This document shows, one piece after another, positions 26,319-35,639 of a stretch of 64,000 nucleotides of DNA. This DNA comes from Bradyrhizobium sp. WSM3983. Its GTDB lineage: Bacteria; Pseudomonadota; Alphaproteobacteria; Rhizobiales; Xanthobacteraceae. The position numbers and the translations under genes were made by a program. Every line of letters begins with the position of its first letter. Within the stretch, counting starts at the first letter, position 1. Under the pieces are notes generated by a model. That model was not told where the DNA came from. It saw only the letters and a list, made by a program, of their open reading frames with translations, and ran no database searches. Where the stretch lies: the NCBI RefSeq assembly GCF_000473045.1, contig NZ_AXAY01000008.1:124001-188000 (forward strand). The letters are read 5' to 3'.

Positions 26319-27400
26319 TGATCCTGTCGGGCGATCCGCCGCGGAGCCGCGTGCTTACGCTTGTTCTCCTCGTCATCATCCTGGCGCTGGCAGCGACCCC
26401 GTTCCTGTTCCCCGGCGCGAAAGCACTGAACGTCGCGGCCAAGATCTGCGTGTTCGCCGCGCTGGTCGCCTCCTACGATTTGCTGCTCGGCTATACCGGC
26501 ACTGTGTCGTTCGCCCATACCATGTTCTACGGCATCGGCAGCTACGCGATCGCGATCGCGCTGTATGGCATGGGTCCGAATTGGGGGGCGGTCGCGACCG
26601 GCATCGTCGTCGGCCTGCCGCTGGCCGCGCTGCTGGCGCTCGCCATCGGCCTGTTCTCGCTGCGCGTCGCCGCGATCTTCTTTGCCATGATCACGCTCGC
26701 GGTCGCCTCCGCCTTCCAGGTGCTGGCCTCACAGCTCTCCTGGCTGACCGGCGGCGAGGACGGGCGCAGCTTCCAACTGCCGGAGCTGCTGCGCCCCGGC
26801 ACGGTGCTGATTTCCAAAAGCGTCTTCGGCTTCGAGATCAACGGCCGCATCCTGACCTTCTATCTGGTGTTCGCGATCTCGGCCCTGATGATCCTCGTGC
26901 TGCTGCGGGTGGTGAACTCACCGTTCGGCCGCGTGCTGCAGGCGATCCGCGAGAACCGCTTTCGCGCCGAGGCGCTCGGCTTCCGCACCGTGTTCCATCT
27001 CACCTACGCCAACTGCCTCGCGGCGCTGGTCGCTGCCGGCGCCGGTATCTTGAATGCGCTATGGCTGCGCTATGCCGGCCCGGACACCTCGCTGAGCTTC
27101 TCCATCATGCTGGACATTCTCCTGATGGTCGTGATCGGCGGTATGGGCACGATCTACGGCGCGATCATCGGCGCCGCCATCTTCATCCTCGCGCAGAACT
27201 ATCTGCAATCGCTGATGGGCGTCGCCTCCAAGGCAGCGAGCGAGGCCGGTCTGCCGTTGCTGCCGGGCTTGCTCCATCCCGACCGCTGGCTGCTCTGGCT
27301 CGGGCTACTCTTCATTGCCAGCGTCTATTTCTTCCCGACCGGCGTGGTTGGACGGCTGCGCCATGGCGGCGGCGACAAGAGTGCGGGCGCCTCGCATTAA
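26315..27400 (+). CDS. livM: Liv-type ABC transporter permease (LivM)
   Basis: A 361-residue permease. After a short leader the helices begin with LTLVLLVIILALAATPFLF. LivM landmarks are LVASYDLLLGYTGTVSFAHT and the cytoplasmic coupling loop AIRENRFRAEALGFRTVFHL. The C-terminus (VVGRLRHGGGD) is typical. ATG 26315 overlaps the livH stop. It is the last gene of the importer; a 184-base gap follows before the next start. With the binding protein at 22443 and the two ATPases, the importer is complete. Confidence 0.92.
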   Translation: MMILSGDPPRSRVLTLVLLVIILALAATPFLFPGAKALNVAAKICVFAALVASYDLLLGYTGTVSFAHTMFYGIGSYAIAIALYGMGPNWGAVATGIVVGLPLAALLALAIGLFSLRVAAIFFAMITLAVASAFQVLASQLSWLTGGEDGRSFQLPELLRPGTVLISKSVFGFEINGRILTFYLVFAISALMILVLLRVVNSPFGRVLQAIRENRFRAEALGFRTVFHLTYANCLAALVAAGAGILNALWLRYAGPDTSLSFSIMLDILLMVVIGGMGTIYGAIIGAAIFILAQNYLQSLMGVASKAASEAGLPLLPGLLHPDRWLLWLGLLFIASVYFFPTGVVGRLRHGGGDKSAGASH

Positions 27401-27584
27401 GCTTCGATTAACGATGCAGCGCAGCGATTTGTGCAAGCGACGTACAACCATGGCGTGATGCTGCGCGATTCCCGCGTGGGTGGATATCCGTATAAATCCG
27501 CAACCGGTTTAAGCCATGGGTAACCGGCTTTCCTAAGCATTGCGCCATCTGTCCGTAGTATTTCTGTTCCTCCAGGGGAGTGGG

Positions 27585-30500
27585 ATGCGCCAGGTTTTTT
27601 CAGGGATGGCAGCTGCGATGTTCCTGGCCGCGAAAGGCGGCTGGGACGCTGCCCTGCGGCGCGGCCCGGTGCTGTGGCTGACACTCTCAGGCGCGTTGCT
27701 GGTTGCCGGCATCTTCGCCGTGACCGCAATGGCGGTCGGCGAATTTCGCGAGCGCACGCTGACCAATCGCGAGCGCGAGCTGGAAAACACCGTGCAGCTG
27801 ATCGCACGGCACTTCGATCAGCAGTTTGAAGATTCCGATGTCATCGCCGCCGATTTGATCGGGCAGATGCACCTGCCGGACATCACCTCGCAGCAGATGT
27901 TCCGCGAGCGCATGTCGGGACCCGAGGCGAACCGGATGCTGCGGAGCAAGATCGGCGCGGTGTCCTATCTCGGCGACATCGCGATCTACGATGCCGACGG
28001 CGAGATCATCAACTGGTCGCGCGCCCAGCCGCTGCCCAAGATCAACGTGTCGTCGCGGGCTTACTTCCAGACCTTCAAATCGAATCCAATGTCGGAGCCG
28101 GTGCTGCTGGAATCTGTCCGCAGCTTCCTGATCGGTAAATGGACCACGATCGTGGCGCGGCGGCTCAGCCTGCCGGACGGCACTTTCGTCGGCGCGATGG
28201 TCAGGCGGATCGATCCCGATAGCTATCAACACTATTTCGCCTCGGTCGCGCTGGCCGAAGGCGCCGCCATCTCGCTGTTCGACCGCGAAGGCGTGATGCT
28301 GGCGCGCTACCCGCATGTCGAATCGATGGTCGGGACCAGCTACAAGAGCGCGCCGCTGATGCAGAAGGTACTGGCCCGGGGCGGTCAACACACGCTGCGC
28401 GTCAAGAGCCCCGTGGACGGCGAGGAGAAGCTTGGCTCGGCTGCGTCGCTGACGCATTTCCCGCTGGTCATCGTGGCCACTAACACCATGGCGTCCGCGC
28501 TTGCCGACTGGCGGCAGCAGACCGGCTTCATGGTCACCACCGCGACGCTTTCGGCGGCCGTGATCGCGCTGATCCTGTTCATGATCATCCGCCAGATCAA
28601 CCGGCAGAACCGCGAGGCCCAGCAGCGGCTGGAGGCGGAGCGACTCCGGCTCGACACCGCCCTCAACAACATGTCCCAGGGGCTGATCCTGTACGACGCC
28701 GAGGGATACATCGTCACCTGCAATCGCCGCTATGCCGACATGTTCGGCCTCTCCCACGACGTCATCAAGCCTGGCTGTCATATTCACCAGGCGATGTACC
28801 ATCGCAAGGAGCGCAACGCGTTCAGCGGCGACGTCGAAGCGTTTTGCGCCGACGTCATGAGGGGCGTCGCCGAAGGCAAGGTCGCCACAAGAACGCATCA
28901 ATTGCCCAACGGCCGCGCCTTCCAGGTCATCAACACGCCGCTCGCGCAGGGCGGATGGGTCGCCACGATCGAGGAGATCACCGAGCGGCTCAACCTGGAG
29001 CAGGAGCGCGACCGCAACTACACGTTCCTCCGCGAGATCATCGACCACATCCCGTCACAGATCACGGTGAAGGACGCCCGGACACGGCAATATCTGCTGA
29101 TCAACCGTACCGCCGAAGAGCAGTTCGGCCAATCGCGCGAAGCCGTCGTTGGCAAGACCCCCTTGGACATATATCCGGGCGACACCGCCAGGCTTGTCAA
29201 CGAAGACGACAGCAAGGCGTTGCAGACGACCGAGGGATCGTTCAGGGACGAACATCCCTGGCCGAGCCTGACCGTGGGGCTGCGCTACATCACCTCGACC
29301 CGGATCGGCATTCGCGACACGTCCGGCGAGCCGCGCTACCTCATCAATGTCGTCGAGGATGTCACCGAGCGGCGACGCGCCCATGACAAGATCGCGCATA
29401 TGGCGCATTACGACGCGCTGACCGACCTGCCGAACCGCACGCTGTTCCGCGAACAGATCGAGCGCGAGCTGGAGAAGGTCGCCAGCGGCGAGCAGTTCGC
29501 GCTGCTCTATATCGACGTCGACGAGTTCAAGGGCATCAACGATTCACTCGGCCACCATGTCGGCGACGAGCTGCTGAAGGCGATCGCGGGCCGCATTCGC
29601 GCCTGCCTCAGGCCGGACGATCTGATCGCGCGGCTCGGCGGCGACGAATTTGCCGTGATCCAGACCGGCATCGAATCGTCCGCCGACGTGCTGTCCTTCG
29701 TGACGCGGCTGCATGAAGCGATCCGCCGTCCCTATCACTGCCTCGGCCACCAGCTCTCCACCGACGCCAGCATCGGCATCGCGCTGGCGCCGCAGGACGG
29801 CGCCGATCTCGACCAGCTCATCAAGAACGCCGACCTCGCAATGTACGGCGCCAAGGCGGAAGGGCGGCGCACCTACCGCTTCTTCGTGCCGGAGATGGAT
29901 GCATGCGCCAAGGCCCGCCTCACCCTGGAGCAGGATCTGCGCCAGGCGCTGATCGATGGCGGCTTCGAGATCCATTACCAGCCGCTGGTCAATCTGCATT
30001 CGGGCGAGGTCTCCGGCTGCGAGGCGCTGCTGCGCTGGCGCCATCCCGAGCGCGGCATGGTCTCGCCGGCCGAATTCATTCCGATCGCCGAGGACACCGG
30101 CCTGATCAACGAGATCGGCGACTGGGTGCTGCGCACGGCCTGCAACGAAGCCGCGACCTGGCCCGCCCATATACGCGTCGCCGTCAACGTCTCGCCGGTG
30201 CAGCTCAAATGCGACACGCTGGCGCTGCGGATTGCGGGCGCGCTGGCCGCCTCCGGGCTTGAGCCGCGGCGGCTCGAGCTCGAGATCACCGAGGCCGTGC
30301 TGATTCGCGACGACGAGGCGGCGCTCTCGATCCTGCACCAGCTTCGCTCGATCGGCGTGCGCATCGCGCTCGACGATTTCGGCACCGGCTATTCCTCGCT
30401 GAGCTATCTGAAGCGCTTCCCGTTCGACAAGATCAAGATCGACCGCTGCTTCGTGGCCGACATCGCCGATTCCGGCGGATCACCTGTGATCGTGCAGGCG

Positions 30501-30695
30501 GTGGTGAACATCGCCTCCGCCAGCAACATGACCACGGTGGCCGAAGGCGTCGAGACCGAGGCCCAGCGCGAGATGCTGCGCGCGCTCGGCTGCACGGAGA
30601 TGCAGGGCTATCTGTTCAGCAAACCGAAGCCTGCGGCCGAAGTGCGCGGGTTGTTCGGCCCGGGCGACGCCATGCCTGTGGCGGCGGTGGCCTGA
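27585..30695 (+). CDS. Membrane dCache-PAS-PAS-GGDEF-EAL cyclic-di-GMP protein
   Basis: A 1036-residue sensor enzyme. One membrane helix lies near residues 30-55, a periplasmic Cache-type domain at about 60-300, and a second helix near 315-340. Two PAS domains follow (about 360-470 and 480-610; the last ends VVEDVTERRR). The GGDEF domain (about 620-780) has an intact LGGDEFAVI with the inhibitory RxxD (RPDD) five residues before it. The EAL domain has CEALLRWR and DDFGTGYSSLSYLKRF. Both enzyme motifs look complete, so it could make or break c-di-GMP in response to an external ligand. ATG 27585 has AGGGGAGTGGG upstream. It is followed one base later by another cyclase gene. Confidence 0.9.
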   Translation: MRQVFSGMAAAMFLAAKGGWDAALRRGPVLWLTLSGALLVAGIFAVTAMAVGEFRERTLTNRERELENTVQLIARHFDQQFEDSDVIAADLIGQMHLPDITSQQMFRERMSGPEANRMLRSKIGAVSYLGDIAIYDADGEIINWSRAQPLPKINVSSRAYFQTFKSNPMSEPVLLESVRSFLIGKWTTIVARRLSLPDGTFVGAMVRRIDPDSYQHYFASVALAEGAAISLFDREGVMLARYPHVESMVGTSYKSAPLMQKVLARGGQHTLRVKSPVDGEEKLGSAASLTHFPLVIVATNTMASALADWRQQTGFMVTTATLSAAVIALILFMIIRQINRQNREAQQRLEAERLRLDTALNNMSQGLILYDAEGYIVTCNRRYADMFGLSHDVIKPGCHIHQAMYHRKERNAFSGDVEAFCADVMRGVAEGKVATRTHQLPNGRAFQVINTPLAQGGWVATIEEITERLNLEQERDRNYTFLREIIDHIPSQITVKDARTRQYLLINRTAEEQFGQSREAVVGKTPLDIYPGDTARLVNEDDSKALQTTEGSFRDEHPWPSLTVGLRYITSTRIGIRDTSGEPRYLINVVEDVTERRRAHDKIAHMAHYDALTDLPNRTLFREQIERELEKVASGEQFALLYIDVDEFKGINDSLGHHVGDELLKAIAGRIRACLRPDDLIARLGGDEFAVIQTGIESSADVLSFVTRLHEAIRRPYHCLGHQLSTDASIGIALAPQDGADLDQLIKNADLAMYGAKAEGRRTYRFFVPEMDACAKARLTLEQDLRQALIDGGFEIHYQPLVNLHSGEVSGCEALLRWRHPERGMVSPAEFIPIAEDTGLINEIGDWVLRTACNEAATWPAHIRVAVNVSPVQLKCDTLALRIAGALAASGLEPRRLELEITEAVLIRDDEAALSILHQLRSIGVRIALDDFGTGYSSLSYLKRFPFDKIKIDRCFVADIADSGGSPVIVQAVVNIASASNMTTVAEGVETEAQREMLRALGCTEMQGYLFSKPKPAAEVRGLFGPGDAMPVAAVA

Positions 30696-30696
30696 G

Positions 30697-31779
30697 ATGG
30701 CAAAACCCATCAAGACCCTTGCTGGAAAGATTCCTGCCAAAACCGTCGACGTGGCGGATTCCTACGCGGTGCGGCTGATGCAGCATTTGGTGGTGCCGAC
30801 CTTCGTGATCGACCCCAAGCGCCGCGTCGTGATCTGGAACAGGGCGTGCGAGAGGCTGACCGGCGTTGCCGCCTCCGAGGTGATCGGCACAACGAAGCAC
30901 TGGCAGGCCTTCTACGAGACCAAGCGCCCCTGCCTCGCCGATCTGGTCGCGCTCGACCGGCCCGAACAGCTGCCGGAATTCTATTCGGAGTACGCCGCGC
31001 GCGGCCACAACGGGCTCGGCTTCAGCGCGGAGAACTGGTGCGTGATGCCAAAGCTCGGCAGCCAGCTCTATCTCGCGATCGACGCCGGCCCTATCCATGA
31101 CGAGGCCGGCAATCTGATCGCCGTGGTGGAGACGCTGCGCGACCTCACCGACCAGAAGCGCGCCGAGATGGCGCTGAAGGAGCTCGCCACCAAGGACGGG
31201 CTGACCGGACTGTCGAACCGCCGCTCGTTCGACCAGATGCTGATGACCGAATGGGCGCGCGCGCAGCGGACGCAGAAGCCCTTGACGCTGCTGTTCGTCG
31301 ACGTCGATCATTTCAAGCTGTTCAATGACGCGCACGGCCACCAGTCCGGCGACGAATGCCTGCGCGAGGTCGCGCGCGTCGTCAGCCGCCATGCGGTGCG
31401 CCCGCTCGACCTGGCCAGCCGCTATGGCGGCGAGGAATTTGCGCTGATCCTGCCCGACATGAGTTGCGACGATGCCTGCGCCATCGCCGAGGAGATCCGC
31501 TGTGCCGTCATGGCGTTACGGATCGCCCATGGCGCCCATGGGGCCGGTAGCCTCGTGACCCTCAGTGTCGGCGTCGCCAGTCACATCCCCGGCGGGGCCG
31601 ACGGCGGCCCCGACCGGCTGCTGGGTGCGGCCGACCAGGCGCTCTATGCCGCCAAACGGCTCGGCCGCAACCGCGTCGTCTGCTCCGAGCGCGTGCTGGC
31701 CGAATTCGCAGGCCTCGGCCGGGACAATGTGCCGGTTGGCGGTCAAGTTCCTGGCCTAGCCCCGCGCAAATCGGCCTAA
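30697..31779 (+). CDS. PAS-GGDEF diguanylate cyclase
   Basis: A 360-residue cytoplasmic protein. A PAS domain (about 25-150) starts [20 protein letters not shown] and ends LRDLTDQKR. The GGDEF domain (160-330) has an intact [10 protein letters not shown] and an RxxD inhibitory site (RPLD) five residues before it, so it should make c-di-GMP with product feedback. The start codon lies one base after the stop of the large GGDEF/EAL gene, so the two are cotranscribed and probably tuned together. PAS ligand is unknown. Confidence 0.92.
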   Translation: MAKPIKTLAGKIPAKTVDVADSYAVRLMQHLVVPTFVIDPKRRVVIWNRACERLTGVAASEVIGTTKHWQAFYETKRPCLADLVALDRPEQLPEFYSEYAARGHNGLGFSAENWCVMPKLGSQLYLAIDAGPIHDEAGNLIAVVETLRDLTDQKRAEMALKELATKDGLTGLSNRRSFDQMLMTEWARAQRTQKPLTLLFVDVDHFKLFNDAHGHQSGDECLREVARVVSRHAVRPLDLASRYGGEEFALILPDMSCDDACAIAEEIRCAVMALRIAHGAHGAGSLVTLSVGVASHIPGGADGGPDRLLGAADQALYAAKRLGRNRVVCSERVLAEFAGLGRDNVPVGGQVPGLAPRKSA

Positions 31780-31846
31780 AGCGCGATGATTGCCGCGGCA
31801 AGACCGGTTGCCCACCCCTCGCCAATCGGCTACATGAACCCTCGCT

Positions 31847-31923
31847 GCACCCGTAGCTCAGCTGGATAGAGCGTTGCCCTCCGAAGGCAAAGGTCACACG
31901 TTCGAATCGTGTCGGGTGCGCCA
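31847..31923 (+). tRNA. tRNA-Arg (anticodon CCG)
   Basis: A 77-base cloverleaf. The acceptor arms GCACCCG and CGGGTGC pair, the D-arm reads AGCTCAGCTGGATAGAGC, the anticodon stem TTGCC/GGCAA encloses loop CTCCGAA, and the T-loop is TTCGAAT. The 3' CCA is encoded. Anticodon CCG reads CGG codons. It marks the left edge of the accessory stretch. Confidence 0.97.
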
Positions 31924-32052
31924 TTTGCGCCAGAGCACGCTACGGCCCGTGTCAGGGTCCGTTTCTGCGCTGCCAGTCGATGGGTCAGGCCGGCTCAGGG
32001 ACGTTTGCTGGCCGCTGACCTCCAACGGACGCCTGAGTGAGACTGGCTGAGA

Positions 32053-32598
32053 TTATCCTTGCTGAAGCGGGGATTCGGACAATCCCTCCGCGGCCAAATT
32101 CTCGACATCAAGCGGCTTGCTGACAATCTTCAACGAGCCATCGGGATTGCGCGGCCATTCCCTTTCTGGTCGATCCCAGTAGAGCTCGACGCCGTTGCCG
32201 TCCGGGTCGCAGAGATAGATCGCCTCCGTACCACCGTGGTCGCTGGCGCCGGTGAGTTGTATCCCCGCTGCCCGAAGGCGGCGGAGTGCGCCGGCGAGCG
32301 CGGCCCGCGTCGGATAGACGAAGGCAACATGGTGGAAGCCCGTCGATCCCTTTGGCGGCGGCGAACCGCCCCGGCTTTCCCAGGTGTTGATCGCGATGTG
32401 GTGATGATAGCCGCCTGCTGCGAGGAACGCTGCCTCATCACCAAGCCGCCCGTGAAGACCGAAACCGAGCACCCCGCAATAGAATTTGAGCGATCGCTCG
32501 AGGTCTGCAACCTTCAGATGGACGTGCCCGACGCGGACACCCGGATCGATCGGCTCGCCCTCGGTTGCAACGGTCACCCGCGCTATCTGTCCGTTCAT
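32053..32598 (-). CDS. VOC-family (glyoxalase/extradiol dioxygenase-like) protein
   Basis: A 181-residue vicinal-oxygen-chelate protein. Two betaalphabetabetabeta modules are visible. VGHVHLKVADLERSLKFYCG starts module one and gives the first metal His, FHHVAFVYPTRAAL starts module two with His, and a Glu lies in DGNGVELYWDRP. The wording resembles catechol 2,3-dioxygenase-like proteins (YfiE/CatE group). ATG 32598 follows GGAGCTGA. It is divergent from a LysR regulator, with two inverted repeats between them, so LysR control is likely. Substrate is unknown. Confidence 0.85.
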   Translation of the reverse strand: MNGQIARVTVATEGEPIDPGVRVGHVHLKVADLERSLKFYCGVLGFGLHGRLGDEAAFLAAGGYHHHIAINTWESRGGSPPPKGSTGFHHVAFVYPTRAALAGALRRLRAAGIQLTGASDHGGTEAIYLCDPDGNGVELYWDRPEREWPRNPDGSLKIVSKPLDVENLAAEGLSESPLQQG

Positions 32599-32653
32599 CT
32601 TCAGCTCCTTCGCAGTGCCTTGCCCGGTGAAGCAGATTGCGCAGAAGCCGTCT

Positions 32654-32694
32654 TGCCATAAAGTGGCATAATCTGGAATTATAATCCATAATTC
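32654..32694. promoter_or_regulatory. Two inverted repeats between VOC and LysR genes
   Basis: TGCCA-TAAAG-TGGCA lies at 32654-32668 and GAATTAT-AATCC-ATAATTC at 32676-32694. Both are short dyads with five-base spacers in an AT-rich 110-base divergent promoter, as expected for LysR activation and autorepression sites. Confidence 0.6.
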
Positions 32695-32708
32695 TGCATA
32701 ATGAGGCC

Positions 32709-33590
32709 ATGCGCATCGATGAGATCTGTGTCTTCGTCCAGGTGATCGAGGCGGGCAGCTTTGCCGGCGCCGCACGAAGGCTCCGCATGCCCGCAAGCAC
32801 AGTGAGCGCAAAAGTGGCAGCGCTGGAACAGCGCCTTGGCGTCAGCCTGATCCAGCGCACGACCCGCAAGCTCCGTATCACCCCAGCGGGCCAGACCTAT
32901 TTTGAACGGTGCCGCTTGGGCCTTCGTGAGATCGAGGCAGCCGAAGGTGAGATTAAGGCAGAGGCAGAAGGCCCGACAGGACGGCTTCGGCTTACGGCGG
33001 CTGTCGATATCGCGCAGAGTCTGCTGCCGCCAATCATCAGCGCGTTTCGGGAAGCCTTCCCGACGGTGAAAATCGAGTTGATCGTCACCGACCGGATCGT
33101 CGACATGATCGCAGATGGCGTCGATCTCGCCATCCGCGTCGGTCCATTGCGGGATTCAAGCCTGGTGACCAGGTCTTTTGTGACGGGCCCGTCGGGTCTG
33201 TTCGCGAGCCAACACTATCTCGACCGACGCGGCGTCCCGGCCCAATTGGAAGACCTCAAGCACCACGACCTGATTGGATTCGGCAAGCCGTGGGCCCATC
33301 CACTGCCCATGCTGATGGGAACCCGGAAGATCGGCATCGATTTGTCGGGCGACCTTACCTGCGACGACCTGCTGACTGTTAGAACCTTTGTCGCCATGGG
33401 CCTCGGGATCGGATTTCTGCCGGCTTTCTTCGCAGACCAGCTGCGGCTGGTGCGCGTGTTGCCAGCTCTTCGCTCGCCACTGACCGGACTCTATTTCGCC
33501 TACCCCGCCCAGAAATTCGTGGCGGCGCGTGTAAAGAAATTCATCACCTTCGCAGCAGCCAGCGTGAAGCGCTTGCACTTACATCCGTGA
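32709..33590 (+). CDS. LysR-family transcriptional regulator
   Basis: A 293-residue LysR protein. The N-terminal winged HTH (residues 1-60: EICVFVQVIEAGSFAGAARR, then STVSAKVAALEQRLGVSLIQ) is followed by the periplasmic-binding-like effector domain (about 90-290). It belongs to the broad group that resembles DsdC/AaeR-like repressors by its RTTRKLRITPAGQTYFERC joint. The start ATG 32709 is followed at once by the HTH. It is divergent from the VOC gene and probably controls it. The effector is unknown. Confidence 0.92.
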   Translation: MRIDEICVFVQVIEAGSFAGAARRLRMPASTVSAKVAALEQRLGVSLIQRTTRKLRITPAGQTYFERCRLGLREIEAAEGEIKAEAEGPTGRLRLTAAVDIAQSLLPPIISAFREAFPTVKIELIVTDRIVDMIADGVDLAIRVGPLRDSSLVTRSFVTGPSGLFASQHYLDRRGVPAQLEDLKHHDLIGFGKPWAHPLPMLMGTRKIGIDLSGDLTCDDLLTVRTFVAMGLGIGFLPAFFADQLRLVRVLPALRSPLTGLYFAYPAQKFVAARVKKFITFAAASVKRLHLHP

Positions 33591-33591
33591 C

Positions 33592-33695
33592 CTAAAGCGC
33601 GATGAGATTAGGATGAATCGTCATCGCGCCTTAGGTGTTGTTTGGGGCATGATCTTTTCGGAAAACCGCGGCACACTTTTCCGGATCATGCTCTA
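33592..33695. repeat. Dispersed two-palindrome repeat (R6)
   Basis: The first palindrome is around AAAGCGCGATGA and TCATCGCGCCTT; the second is GGCATGATCTTTTCGGAAAA with TTTTCCGGATCATGC. I recognise this arrangement as frequent in Rhizobiales intergenic DNA. With the element at 33761 it explains the 319-base gap after the LysR gene. Confidence 0.8.
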
Positions 33696-33760
33696 GGCAC
33701 CGCATGGGATCGAGTGGCCGCGCAGTTCTGTGCACCGCAGCGCCGCACGGGAGATTATCT

Positions 33761-33893
33761 CATAGCGCCACGGCGAAGGAGTAGTGCCCATCTTCATCGG
33801 CCGTGGCGCGCCATTTCGGAATGCGCTATTGGCGCCAAAAAATGGGCCGGTTCCTTGATCGTCAGTTGTCGAATTGAGTTCGCTGTCGCCTAA
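33761..33893. repeat. WRATADEDGHY element, copy A (with long right arm)
   Basis: The core is TAGCGCCACGGC, a 25-base loop, and GCCGTGGCGCGCCA, an inverted repeat with 10-bp arms. The minus strand reads WRATADEDGHYSFAVAL then stop. The right arm to about 33893 is shared with the diverged copy at 38845-38930. Confidence 0.85.
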
Positions 33894-33909
33894 TCGCGGA
33901 CGCAAGGTG

Positions 33910-34476
33910 CTAGGACAGACGTGCCGGGCGTATGCAGACCGGTACCAATGCCTTCTCAAGCCGGATCACACCGCGCACGCCCTGCGAGATCGCAAAACCC
34001 GCCTTGCGCGCAAGAAACAGTACCTTCTCATTGCTGTCCAACGTGTAGCCGATGATTCGGCAAACGTCTGCGGTCGCAGCATGGTATTCGAGCTTTGTGA
34101 GCATTAGCCTGGCGATCCCCTTGCCTCGCCAGGACGCTGCAACCGAAACGGCGATCTCTACTGACGACGGCTCAGCCGCACGGACGTAGCGCGCTTCACC
34201 AATGATGGTCTCGTCGCCATTCTTGAATGTTTCGGCAATGAGCGCGAGGTGGCTGGCATAGTCGATTTGCGTGAACTGTTGGAGCAACTCGGGTGAAACT
34301 TCGCTCACGGGGTGCAGGAAGCGGCTACAGCGGTCCTCCGCGGAAAGATCAAGGAAGAACGTGACCAGCAGTTCCTGATCCTGCGGCAAGGCCGGCCGGA
34401 TAACGACGCGGTCGCCGCCGATCGGGTAAGCCACGTCCATCAATTCCGTAGGATAGTGATGAATCCGGTAGGTCAT
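33910..34476 (-). CDS. GNAT-family N-acetyltransferase
   Basis: A 188-residue acetyltransferase. The acetyl-CoA site motif V/A is visible as VEIAVSVAASWRGKGIARLM (about 115-134), followed by a helix and the C-terminal strand IIGYTLDSNEKVLFLARKAG. The N-terminal half (GDRVVIRPALPQDQELLVTF) is like the GNAT domain found alone or fused in protein-lysine acetyltransferases. ATG 34476 was chosen as the point where family similarity begins; the ribosome-binding site is weak. Neighbours give no clue to the substrate. Confidence 0.82.
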   Translation of the reverse strand: MTYRIHHYPTELMDVAYPIGGDRVVIRPALPQDQELLVTFFLDLSAEDRCSRFLHPVSEVSPELLQQFTQIDYASHLALIAETFKNGDETIIGEARYVRAAEPSSVEIAVSVAASWRGKGIARLMLTKLEYHAATADVCRIIGYTLDSNEKVLFLARKAGFAISQGVRGVIRLEKALVPVCIRPARLS

Positions 34477-34553
34477 ATCGTTGCAGCGAGAGCGCGATGT
34501 CCTGTTCAACAGATACCGGGATGGCGGCCCTTTGGGGCTGCGCGCCGGCGCTG

Positions 34554-35036
34554 TCAGCTCTCGAATATCAGGCACGTGGTCGTACCATGAGCGAGCAAGC
34601 GCCCGTTGCGGTCGGTAAGCCGTCCTTCGGCCGTGCCAATCCGGCGGCCGCAGTTCAACACGATGCCCTCCGCCCTGATCCACCCTGTTGCCTGTGTAAT
34701 CGGCCGCACAAGTGAGATCTTGAACTCGACCGTCGTCTGCCCGAAGCCTTTGTCGAGAGTCGACTGCACGGCTAGTCCCATGCAGCTGTCGAGCAGCGTG
34801 GCGGTAAGACCACCGTGCACCGTGCCATATGGATTCAGATGAGCATCACTTGGTTCGACGGTGACAACAACACGTCCCTTTGTCGCCTCGATCACGTCAT
34901 AGCCCAAGGTCTGGGCGATCATGTTAAGGGGTAGCGTCCCGTCTGCGAGCCCCTGGACGAATTCGAGCCCGCTCATCTCCTTTTGCCTCTCGGTACTGAC
35001 AGTTCCATATCGCTTGCCAGTGACAGGGTTCGGCAT
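34554..35036 (-). CDS. PaaI-family hotdog-fold thioesterase
   Basis: A 160-residue hotdog protein. The catalytic-loop segment HLNPYGTVHGGLTATLLDSC (about 66-85), with its Asn/His and the helix Asp, is the PaaI signature. It hydrolyses acyl- or aryl-CoA thioesters in the cytoplasm. AAAGGAGG lies just before ATG 35036, one of the best ribosome-binding sites in this stretch. It is 77 bases upstream of the GNAT gene on the same strand and could share a transcript. Substrate is unknown. Confidence 0.88.
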   Translation of the reverse strand: MPNPVTGKRYGTVSTERQKEMSGLEFVQGLADGTLPLNMIAQTLGYDVIEATKGRVVVTVEPSDAHLNPYGTVHGGLTATLLDSCMGLAVQSTLDKGFGQTTVEFKISLVRPITQATGWIRAEGIVLNCGRRIGTAEGRLTDRNGRLLAHGTTTCLIFES

Positions 35037-35505
35037 CGGCGTCCTCCTTTACTCCTGATTGAATCCCCTGCCGCTGCATTAGGCTCGTGAGCCGAGTAGT
35101 CGCCTCAGTAACCAGATATCCAACATCTTCATCCAAACCTGCCGCGGTACGCCACCCGATTCCCGACAAGATCACGATACTGGATGGGTCGTGCCATTCT
35201 CTGTGCAAGCGCAACGGCGCGTCCGTCACGCGAACACGGCCGATCAGTTTGGCGGTGGCCTCGTAGCCTTTCCCTCAAGGGATGCTGCGATGAGAGTTCA
35301 CCTGCTCAGCCGTCTGCACGGCTGACCGTGAGCGCCGGATTAAGCAAGCGGACATCCCAACTGTCTGCTTTCCGGCCCATGGCGTCACTGTGGGCATCAG
35401 GTCCAAACGATCGTTGTCGAAGCAAAGCGCGGACTACCTCCACGGCCGAGCGAGAAATCGTGGGCTGTAGCGTATTGGCGGATTGGAGCGCGTGCCGGGC
35501 TGCGG
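35037..35505. other. Gene-free stretch, possible decayed coding DNA
   Basis: No convincing gene was found. A minus-strand frame over about 35040-35230 has protein-like composition but no start, no recognised family and no conserved motif, so it may be an old remnant. The left arm of the next repeat begins near 35470. Confidence 0.4.
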
Positions 35506-35572
35506 CATCATAGCGCCACGGCGAAGCAATAGTGCCCATCTTCATCGGCCGTGGCGCGCCATTCTATGCCTC
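35506..35572. repeat. WRATADEDGHY element, copy B
   Basis: The core is TAGCGCCACGGC and GCCGTGGCGCGCCA around GAAGCAATAGTGCCCATCTT. The minus strand reads WRATADEDGHYCFAVAL then TGA. Its left flank (GATTGGAGCGCGTGCCGGGC) matches the flank of copy F. Confidence 0.85.
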
Positions 35573-35639
35573 TACGCGAGAGCGCTCCGGGATATTCGGA
35601 TTTGCGCGGGGCTTCGTGCGGCAGTCAATGCGTGGCGGG

